Shown here: positions 8,301-14,602 of the stretch, piece after piece
Numbering within the stretch: the first letter of the stretch is position 1
How the letters are laid out: each line of letters starts with the position of its first letter
Source: Polyrhizophydium stewartii
Lineage: Eukaryota > Chytridiomycota > Chytridiomycetes > Rhizophydiales
Assembly: GCA_027604665.1 (NCBI GenBank)
Contig: JADGIZ010000386.1
Coordinates: 1-14,602, forward strand
Length of the DNA: 14,602 bases
Direction of reading: 5' to 3'
The notes under the pieces: generated by a model
Seen by the model: only the letters and a program-made list of their open reading frames with translations
Database searches by the model: none
What the model was told of the DNA's origin: nothing
Position numbers and translations under genes: made by a program

Positions 8301-10413
8301 TTTGATCTCTGCGTGCTGCCGCTGTCGAGCGATGGCACAGACTTTTCCTCTTCTGCCCAGTCGGATGCAGCCGCCTGGAACGACCGCAAAGTTGAACTCG
8401 TGCTTTGTGCCGACTCGTCCCGTGAGCCGGTGGCGCAAGAGAACAGCCAGGCGTTTTGGGTCAAACGCGCCAATGTCGCGCATCTACCGGCCGGCAAGAC
8501 GTGCGTGTTCCAGGGCTCCCTCTGCGCCTCCGAGAACCAGGAGCTCTGGATTGCATCGGTTCATGTTGTGCTCGAGACACCCTTGGCCAAGCTCGAGCTT
8601 GTATTCAAGATCCCTGAGCGGCCCCTCTCCCACGCCAAGCGCCGCTGGCTGCATGCGCCAGATGCCAGTGCTGTCCCTCGCTGGACCGATCTGCCGGGTC
8701 GCGGCGAGCTGTCAATCATTCGGATCGAGCAGCGCAAGCCCAAGATCAGCGCGCGCTTTTCCTTTGTCACGCCGGCGTATCTCGGCGAGTACCTTCCCGT
8801 GACTCTTGAGCTTCTTAGCAGCGAGACCGAGCCGATGCGCGTGTTCTTCACAAGCCGACTCACGATTGGCGCCGAGCCAGGTTGGGTGGCCTGCCTTGAC
8901 TTTGCCTGCGGCAGCAGCCTGCAGCAGAGCATGCTGACGAGCCAGTGCAGGCGGCCCTGTTGATCAGCACGCGCAGTTTGTGCTTAACAAGAGCGACCTT
9001 GAGCCGCCGGTCTGTGAGACTAGGCCCCAGCGCTCACCGTCGCCCCAGCACCACGCGGCCAAAATGGAAATCGATGTTGGCACGATTGCGCCGCAACAGA
9101 GGCTCACCACCGAGTTCTATGTGCGCGTACCGGCGCGACCAGGCCCACGGATGATCACAGGCATTCTAAGCGGCTTATTCATTTCCTCACCCATTGAGAT
9201 TGCTGTTGATCCCGAGACCGGCGCCTGGGATCTGTCGGACACTCGCTTGCTATCCAAGCCCAACGATGATGCGGCGATCGTTGTTTTCGAGAGCCCGTTC
9301 GATGTGACCGCCGAAGTGCAGCAGATTGGGTCTCAGGCTTTGGCGGACGAGTCGCCATCGGGCATGCTCGGCGGCGTCGGCTCACTTGCGTTGGACCTGC
9401 GCCGATCATACGAGTGGTTCATGAATGTCTGCGTCCGCATGCTGGGCCGCTGGGCTATCGAAGTCGAAGGTGCATCGCTGGTGATACCCGAGCTCAACGT
9501 GCGTCTTTTGCAGAAAACGTCTCTGTGCCGTCGCTGCTGGTGCTGCTGCTGCTGCTGCTGACACCATTCGCAGAATTCATCCTCGGTGTCGCTACGTTCC
9601 GTCGAGCTCCAGCGCCCACCAGACAAGGTCGACGAAGCCGCACGGTGGACGCGCGGTCATGTACGGAGCTACGTCTTCCGCATCGAAACGGGCGTTGACG
9701 TGCTCGCTGGTGGGAGCAAGGTCGAGACAGGCTTGCTTGCGATCAAGTGGCGCAGGTGCGCGTCGCTTGAAGCCAGATGTCTCTGGGCCGCCTTGATGAC
9801 ACGCGCATGCTGTGTAGGCTCGAGCCCTCTGCCGGCGAGTGGGTCTGCACCGCTACGGACATGCCGCGCATCGAGCTGCCGGCCGAGATTCTGAGGGTCT
9901 ACGCAGGTGCGTTAAAGGATCGCCTTCCTGCTGGATGCTGTGCTGGTGCAATCACACGCTGATTCTCGTTGCGCAGATATCCCCGGAAGTATCACCGTCG
10001 GTGTGCCGTTTGACGTGCGGTACCTGATCCAGAACACCACTCTGCATCTTGCCGAGCTCGTGTCGTATGTCGAGTCGTCGGATCACTTTGTGTTTGCCGG
10101 ATATAAGCAAGTCAACTTCCGCGTGCTGCCGCTCTCGACGCACACGATCACGTTCCGGCTTGTGCCGCTTAGCAGCGGGCGGTGCTCTTTGCCGCAGCTC
10201 AAGACGCTCAAGCACACGGACGCTGCAATGATCTCTGCAGCAAAGGAGTCCTCGGACAAGAGTACCGGGTCTGGCGCGGCTGCCGCCGCGGCCGAGGCCG
10301 CTGCTGCCGCAGCGCGGGAAAAGGTGTTCTCCGTCCTCGCAAACAAGCTGCATCTGCAGGGATCCAAGCATGGCGAACTGCACGTGTTTGTGCGGCCCGC
10401 GCTTGGGTGGTGA
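5308..10413 (+). CDS. TRAPPC11: TRAPPC11 (foie-gras/Gryzun), TRAPP complex subunit
   Basis: Ten predicted exons: 5308-5610, 5791-6077, 6151-6215, 6269-6398, 6478-7015, 7086-8880, 8951-9498, 9574-9755, 9818-9906 and 9977-10413. They encode 1457 residues, and all phases agree. The start MEQFPPEFVLHHVPL matches the family N-terminus. GIISPLWVGRH leads to a conserved VVVGFYELWE segment. The foie-gras domain (about 359-690) includes RYDFKLGVFAE, ALKYYDSAY, the HPVSALIQLHKH helix, AGFYY and RREHWFAIL. Gryzun-type beta-rich regions follow from about 790 to the end, closing with LHVFVRP. Known role: TRAPPII/TRAPPIII-type tethering and Rab activation in ER-Golgi traffic and autophagy. A Gly/Ala/Ser-rich insert (about 290-355) and an Ala-rich run near 1410 make it longer than animal homologs. 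Intron 1 (180 bp) is in frame, so the N-terminal model is less certain than the rest. It lies 213 bp downstream of Did2. Confidence 0.93.
5611..5790 (+). other. Predicted TRAPPC11 intron 1 (in frame, distant branch site)
   Basis: The donor is GTGCGC after AIDK and the acceptor is CCAAG before THSFPRRQ. A CTGAC pentamer at 5657-5661 is followed by about 125 bases without any AG until the acceptor at 5789-5790. The length is a multiple of three without stops, so retention would add 60 low-complexity residues. Confidence 0.6.
9499..9573 (+). other. TRAPPC11 intron 7, containing a (CTG)6 tract
   Basis: This 75-bp intron has a GTGCGT donor and TTCGCAG acceptor. Without splicing, the frame runs into the CTG tract as poly-Cys and stops. 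Splicing joins LVIPELN to NSSSVSLRSVE and leads to the conserved VETGLLAIKWRR segment. The last CTG of the repeat at 9543-9560 is followed by AC, so the repeat ends in the CTGAC branch-like motif. Confidence 0.85.
9543..9560 (+). repeat. (CTG)6 trinucleotide repeat
   Basis: Six perfect CTG units, with imperfect CTG/GTG units just upstream, lie inside TRAPPC11 intron 7 about 10 bases before the acceptor. Confidence 0.95.
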
Positions 10414-10498
10414 CAGGCCTTGCGACCGGGCCGTGGGATGCTGGACGCACGCCAAGGCGCATCTCGCGCAACCCGCGTCTCATGCTCATCCGTTGGAA

Positions 10499-10505
10499 TA
10501 TAAAG
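10499..10505 (+). promoter_or_regulatory. TATA box of the GPI-anchored protein gene
   Basis: TATAAAG lies 34 bases upstream of the start codon at 10539, in a GC-rich neighbourhood where AT runs are rare. It implies a very short 5' untranslated leader. It is the clearest core promoter element in the window. Confidence 0.6.
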
Positions 10506-10538
10506 ACCAAAGTACAGGCCTGTCCAGTCTGCGAGCAT

Positions 10539-11257
10539 ATGATCTGGAGCGCGGCAGTCGCCCTTTGCGCTGCGGCCGCGGCGGTGAGGGCAGCTGGCCC
10601 CAAGCTGTGTGCGCGCGCAGTCGACTTTTCGCAGTGCTCCACGACGGCGAACCTTGCGATGGCGGCGTGCAGCGGTGCCGTCACAAATGTGCCCGACAGC
10701 AGTTTCTACAAATGCCTGTGCGACGCAAACAAGCAGATGCAGGAATGCTACTCCATTTGGTGGGGTAATGCTGCTCCGGAAGCGTGCCTCGGCGGCGTCT
10801 TCTGACATTGGCGCTCAGCCCCGACGACCCTCAGCTGCAGCTGCAGCTCGAGACGCAGAAGCAGACATCATCGGCAGTGTGCAAGGCATTCGACGATGTC
10901 AAGGCCAACGAGCCGAGCTCGACTTCGACGTCACCGACATCCTCTGCAATCCCAACGCAGTCCCCGCAGGCTTCATTGCAGCCACCGCCTTCTGCGCTGA
11001 CGGTGCCCTCCGCGTCGCGCACCGCCGTGCCAAGCTCATCGACAGCAACGCCAATTGCTCAACCGCGCCAGTCCGGGGCACCAGACCCCATTGTCGTCAA
11101 CGCCCCACCCTCGGCCAGAACGCCTGGGTCAGGGACGGCTGCGGCACCTGGCAGCATCGGCACGATGGCGCCAGGATGGTCCCTCTCGGGCAGCGACCGT
11201 GCGCGGGCCGCGCTGTCAGCGCTCGTTGGCGTCGTGCTCGCCGCGGCAATGGGATGA
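10539..11257 (+). CDS. Small secreted 8-cysteine GPI-anchored Ser/Thr-rich protein
   Basis: Predicted exons are 10539-10759 and 10819-11257, giving 219 residues. A signal peptide (1-18, MIWSAAVALCAAAAAVRA) is followed by a domain with cysteines at 24, 33, 44, 59, 61, 70, 74 and 95. The CLC and CYSICPDDP elements resemble fungal GPI-anchored Ser/Thr-rich proteins of the pattern C...C...CLC...CYxxCP...C. A Ser/Thr/Pro/Ala stalk (about 105-195) and a terminal hydrophobic segment RAALSALVGVVLAAAMG follow, as expected for GPI attachment. Splicing with donor GTGGGG and acceptor CTCAG makes Cys74 from TG plus C, restoring the CP motif; the alternative donor GTAATG five bases downstream breaks the phase. 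It probably acts at the plasma membrane or cell wall. No molecular function is known to me. The gene has its own TATA box and lies 125 bp after TRAPPC11. Confidence 0.82.
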
Positions 11258-11318
11258 GATGCAGCAGCCGGAAAATGAATGACTTTCCGTCGCGACAGAA
11301 ACCCTGACGACAGCAACC

Positions 11319-11396
11319 GTGAGTAGCTCCGCCAGCACGTCGTCTTGACAAGCACCCCGCACTGAGAATCTCGCCGCACCGCACCATCCACAACAG
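11319..11396 (+). other. Possible 5'-UTR intron of the MARVEL-like gene
   Basis: GTGAGT at 11319 and ACAACAG ending at 11396 frame a 78-bp segment of typical local intron length, ending 12 bases before the ATG at 11409. There is no coding constraint to confirm it. The rest of the 151-bp intergenic space shows nothing else clear. Confidence 0.3.
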
Positions 11397-11408
11397 AGTG
11401 CCTGCGCC

Positions 11409-12311
11409 ATGCCCAGCTTCAAGGAAATCAAGAGCAAGATAAGCAAGGGTGCCAAGAACACCGGCACGGCCATAAAGTGGAACTTTGAGTCGACCATCAC
11501 CAAGCTGCGCGACAGAACGAACTTCCAGATCGAGAAGCAGGGCCGCTACGCCGCCCGGTGCTTCCAGGTCCTTCTGGCCCTCGTCTCCTATTACTGGCTC
11601 GGCTCGCAGAACGCCGACTTTCTAACCAAGTACAACCTCGGCTCGGTCCATGGAGCAATGCTGTGAGTTTTCCCTCGTCTGCGCGGATACTCGTGTCGCC
11701 TGGACCCTCTGGCCATTGCAGGTTGCGGTCGTCCGCTCTCCCGAATGCAGCCCTTCACCGTGGCCATGCGCGCTTCGTGTCCGCGCGCCGCGCCGCGCTG
11801 CTGCTGGCGATCGGCCGGCGAGTGGAGATGGCGCGTCCACGGCTGCGTCTCTCCACGGTGCCTTGATGGGCTCTGGCGGCCCGACTCGCTTGATATAACG
11901 CGAGTCCGCTCACGACCCACTCACCCCTTGGCCGCCAGATTCTTTGCAATCGTGAGCCCCGTGATCTCAGGCTGCATGATCGCCATCTACATGCTCCCGT
12001 GGTTCTCGCATGCCTGGACTTCGCGCCGCATCCTCTCGGTCGAGACGTTCTGCGACCTGTTCATGTCCCTCGGCTGGATATCCGGCTTCATCGTCGAGCT
12101 GTCTGCGGTCCGCGGCGCATGCTCGATCGGCTGGCTCGACGGATGCACCAACTTCAACTGGCTCATGTCGTGGCTGTTCTTCTTGTTTGTCTCGTGGAGC
12201 GCCGGGCTGGTCTTTGACTGCACGGCGTGGTACCGCGGCGTGTGCGCGGCCGACGAGATCGAGTCCGACGTGCTGCTTGACGTTCGCCGGACCACGCGCA
12301 CCCGGTTCTGA
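11409..12311 (+). CDS. Four-helix MARVEL-like membrane protein
   Basis: Predicted exons are 11409-11662 and 11939-12311, giving 208 residues. The 276-bp intron has a GTGAGT donor and GCCGCCAG acceptor; CT plus A makes Leu85 in phase. The N-terminal 45 residues are basic and amphipathic (KEIKSKISKGAKNTGTAIKW) and probably cytoplasmic. Four hydrophobic segments lie at about 50-66, 86-107, 120-142 and 159-178. The third contains SLGWISGFIVELS, and a cysteine pair (146, 154) sits in the loop before the fourth helix; this layout resembles fungal MARVEL-domain proteins. The C-terminal tail is acidic, then basic (DEIESD, RRTTRTRF). MARVEL proteins generally organise membrane microdomains or vesicle cargo; the exact role here is unknown. 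The superfamily call is inferred from topology and motif feel, not a search. An unrelated tetraspan family is the main alternative. Confidence 0.75.
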
Positions 12312-12397
12312 GCGCTGCGGCACGCACGATGCGGGCAGCTCGAGCATCCAGAACACCATGATTCGGATCGAGACGAGGGGAGGGCTGCGACTGCGCT

Positions 12398-12406
12398 CAT
12401 AAAAAC
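12398..12406 (+). promoter_or_regulatory. TATA-like element upstream of AMPK beta
   Basis: CATAAAAAC stands out as an AT-rich run about 100 bases before the start codon at 12504. The rest of the 192-bp gap after the membrane-protein stop shows no other clear signal. Confidence 0.35.
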
Positions 12407-12503
12407 CTGTTGCCGTCGATCCTCGATGCCGTGTGTTGCGGCGGTGTCTGGCGCCGCCTGCTTTGAGATCGATTGGGCGCTGACACGTGCCCAAGGAGCG
12501 ACG

Positions 12504-14380
12504 ATGGGCAACGTCCAGTCAACCGACGACGAGGACAGCGTGTGGAGCACCGGGCCTGGCGGGCCTACGCAGGCGCGACGCATGTCCCTCTCCACATCGC
12601 CTTCCCCAGCTGCCGCCGCCGCCGCTGCCGCGAGGCTCGCGCAGCAGCGGCCGCGGCCCGTATCGGCGCTGGTGCCAGGCTCCGGCGGGGGCATCGGGCC
12701 AGGGAGCGGGCCTGCCTCGCACGGCTTTGGCGCCGGGCTGGCGGCCCCCGCCGGCATCCCCCCTGGGCCGATGCACGCTGGCGCGGCGTCTGCTGCAGCG
12801 CGGTCGCCGCCTCTCGATGCGCCGAGCCGCCCACAGGCCGCAGCGCCAACGCCTTCGCCCTCGTCCGTGTCAACGGTGTCGGGCGTGTCGGGGTCGACGG
12901 CGCAGGCGGCCGGCGCGCGCGGCGCGGCCGTCCCTGTCGCCGTGCCGACAGGAGGCCTTGTCGAGCACTCGCCCGTCGCAGGGTCGCCGCTCGCGGCGTC
13001 CGAGATCTACTCTCTCTCGGCCGCAGGCGGATCCGTGCCGACGGCCAGCTGGGTCGGGCGCTTCCTCGGCCCAAAGCGCTCGCGCTCCGCCGTCAAGCTG
13101 GCCGACTCGGGCGACCTCACCCCCACACAACCCATTCTGCCGGAGCTCCCCGCGCCAGACCGCCCGCAGGCCGGCGCGCAGGCAGACTCGCTACTCAGCA
13201 TCGGTCTAGGAGCCGCTGGCGCCCGCACCACCCCGAGCCAGCGCCAGGAGACGCAGATCGACTCAGCATCGGGCCACCTCGAATCGCTGCAGCTCGAGCC
13301 CGCCGTCCCCGGAGCGATCGACATGAGCAAGCCAAAGCCCTTTGTGCAGCCAGAGGGAGAGCAGAGCTACAAAAATTCTGCACGCATCGTGCATTCGTAC
13401 GGACCTGCCGGACCAGGGCCGCTTGCCCCCATGGCCTTGTCGCGCTCGGACACGCAGAAGAGTGGGTCGCGTGCTGTAGGCGTCGTTCTGCTGCGTGCGG
13501 CCGGGGCTGACTCCTTGCATCAGAGCTTATCCCGATCATGATCAGCTGGACCCACGGCGGAAAGGTCGTTTTCATCACCGGCACCTTCAACAACTGGAAG
13601 CAGAAGATCCGCCTTGCAAAGAGGTGCGGCGTCGCTCACGCTGAAAGCCGCGCCAGCGTCCCAGCTGACCATTCTTCCCTTGTGCGCGCAGCTCGGACGA
13701 GTTTTCGACAGTCGTGGACATGCCCATTGGCACGCATCGCTTCAAGTTTATCGTCGACGACGAGTGGAAGTGCTCCGAAGACTTGCCAGTCACATCCGAC
13801 CCCGACGGCAATCTTGTCAACTATCTCGAAGTCACCGACGAGGAGGGCGACCGGCAAGGCGATGGCCTTGATGGGTTGTCCACGCTCGGCGAAGGAACGA
13901 CCGAGTTTGACGGGCTGCAACCCGGTGAGTCCAGTGCAGCGGCGCTCAGTGCAGCAGCAATGTGCTGACGTTCGCCTGCCCTCGCTGCGCAGTGCGGCCA
14001 GACTCGCCGATCGAGTCGTACGACAGCGCGATTCCAGCATACTTGCAGAGCGGCCGGTTCCGCGCAGGGCGCGGCTCGCAGCAGACCCTGCCGTTCGACC
14101 CTCCACCAGCGCTGCCGGCGCATCTCCAGCGCGTGATTCTCAATTCCAAGACCGTCTCTAGCAGCGACCCGTACATCCTGCCTGTGCCGACGCATGTGAC
14201 ACTCAACCACTTGTACGCCTGTTCGATCCGGGACGGCGTCATGGCCATCGGCTGCACGACCCGGTACAAGAAAAAGGTTTGTGGGTATGGCTTCTTGTCC
14301 GTAAATTGAGCGTTGCTGACTCTTTCTCTTCCCGATCAAAGTACATCACAACAGTGCTTTACAAACCCGTCTTTTCTTGA
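12504..14380 (+). CDS. GAL83: AMP-activated protein kinase (SNF1) beta subunit
   Basis: Predicted exons are 12504-13461, 13524-13623, 13692-13924, 13993-14276 and 14342-14380, giving 537 residues; all phases match. The start MGNVQS is an N-myristoylation signal as in animal AMPK beta, which favours this ATG over an in-frame one at 12426. Residues 2-319 are low-complexity Ala/Pro/Ser/Gly with an Ala run near 37-44. The CBM48 glycogen-binding domain (about 323-400) has GGKVVFITGTFNNW, IGTHRFKFIVDDEW and DPDGNLVNYLEV. The C-terminal AMPKBI domain (about 431-537) has DPYILPVPTHVTLNHLY and closes RYKKK-YITTVLYKPV across the last intron. Known role: scaffold for the Snf1/AMPK trimer, localisation and glycogen sensing in energy control. 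The four introns (62, 68, 68 and 65 bp) each contain CTGAC near the acceptor. Several symbols exist for fungal orthologs (GAL83/SIP2/amk2); the orthology to a specific yeast paralog is not implied. Confidence 0.95.
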
Positions 14381-14440
14381 GCATTTGATTGGCTTTCTAT
14401 TGAAGTTTCTATTCCTCCCTTTTGAGCATCTTGAGGCAGC

Positions 14441-14446
14441 ATTAAA
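14441..14446 (+). terminator. Candidate polyadenylation signal of AMPK beta
   Basis: ATTAAA lies 61 bases after the stop in the only clearly AT-richer stretch of the window (about 14300-14460), as expected of a 3' untranslated region. Confidence 0.4.
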
Positions 14447-14479
14447 CCAAACTCTCTGATTTGGATGGCGGAGTGCTTC

Positions 14480-14497
14480 AATTGGTACCGTGACTGA
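14480..14497 (+). pseudogene. Orphan 3' end of a chitin deacetylase gene (NWYRD-stop)
   Basis: AAT TGG TAC CGT GAC TGA encodes NWYRD-stop, identical in protein to the end of the three-CBM18 deacetylase (121-106 region, minus strand), with all three base differences at silent third positions. The 105 bases after the stop also match the sequence after that gene. No deacetylase catalytic sequence lies upstream; instead the AMPK beta 3' flank does. It is either a truncated paralog, the last exon of a gene whose other exons are not here, or a chimeric join at the contig end. Confidence 0.6.
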
Positions 14498-14602
14498 GGC
14501 CGGCAGATGATGCACGAGCCAGCCGGTGTTCACAACTGCCACAACATTCAATACATTGCCGATGCGATCACTGCAGCCATGGTGGACGATGGGGCGGGCA
14601 AG
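14480..14602. repeat. Right terminal inverted repeat (outer 77 bp exact)
   Basis: This is the partner of 1-123 in opposite orientation; 14526-14602 is the exact 77-bp part. It follows the AMPK beta 3' flank directly. No target-site duplication or transposase accompanies it. Confidence 0.97.

Noticed and set aside
10765..10877. Alternative GPI-protein intron (GTAATG donor, GGCAG acceptor)
   Set aside because: It keeps the frame but deletes the CPDDP segment and one conserved-spacing cysteine; the 59-bp intron 10760-10818 restores both.
11259..11282. Seven-codon upstream ORF before the MARVEL-like gene
   Set aside because: It starts two bases after the previous gene's stop, probably within that gene's 3' UTR, and may not be in the downstream transcript.
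12473..13510. 345-codon open frame overlapping AMPK beta exon 1
   Set aside because: It is an Arg-rich shadow in another phase of GC-rich DNA; the AMPK frame has the myristoylation start and joins CBM48 in phase.
1..14602. Terminal inverted repeats of a large DNA transposon
   Set aside because: The interior is seven ordinary housekeeping and wall genes with no transposase, the repeat includes deacetylase coding sequence, and the exact 77-bp length fits an assembly junction.

Overview
The window is a GC-rich, intron-containing fungal nuclear segment. It carries seven protein-coding genes plus a short orphan gene fragment at the right end. Chitin deacetylases with CBM18 (type-1 chitin-binding) modules, a GPI-anchored wall-type protein, a MARVEL-like membrane protein, ESCRT-III, TRAPP and AMPK genes all point to a fungus. 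CBM18 fused to polysaccharide deacetylase is common in zoosporic fungi, so an early-diverging fungus, probably a chytrid, is my best guess (inference, moderate confidence). No tRNA, rRNA, CRISPR array or intact mobile element is visible.

Left part (1-3254, minus strand): two tandem secreted chitin deacetylase paralogs. The first (106-1589) has a signal peptide, three CBM18 modules and a NodB catalytic domain. The second (1834-3254) has a long acidic linker, one CBM18 and nearly the same catalytic domain. A 474-bp divergent intergenic region (3255-3728) separates them from the plus-strand genes.

Middle and right part (3729-14380, plus strand): Did2/Vps46 (CHMP1, ESCRT-III), TRAPPC11 (ten predicted exons), a small 8-cysteine GPI-anchored secreted protein, a four-helix MARVEL-like membrane protein and the AMPK beta subunit (myristoylation site, CBM48, C-terminal AMPKBI domain). 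All gene models were assembled by hand from reading frame, splice phase and protein-family continuity. Most predicted introns are 53-140 bp with GT...AG ends, and about two thirds contain a CTGAC branch-site-like pentamer. The genes have no obvious shared pathway beyond cell surface, membrane traffic and growth control; this looks like ordinary fungal gene order, not an operon or cluster.

The two window ends are inverted copies of each other: 123 bp with five mismatches, of which the outer 77 bp are identical. Each copy starts with the last codons of a chitin deacetylase and runs past its stop. An exact 77-bp match at both extremities is what a de Bruijn assembler with k=77 leaves when a contig stops at an unresolved repeat, so the window is probably a whole contig bounded by a multi-copy deacetylase 3' region.
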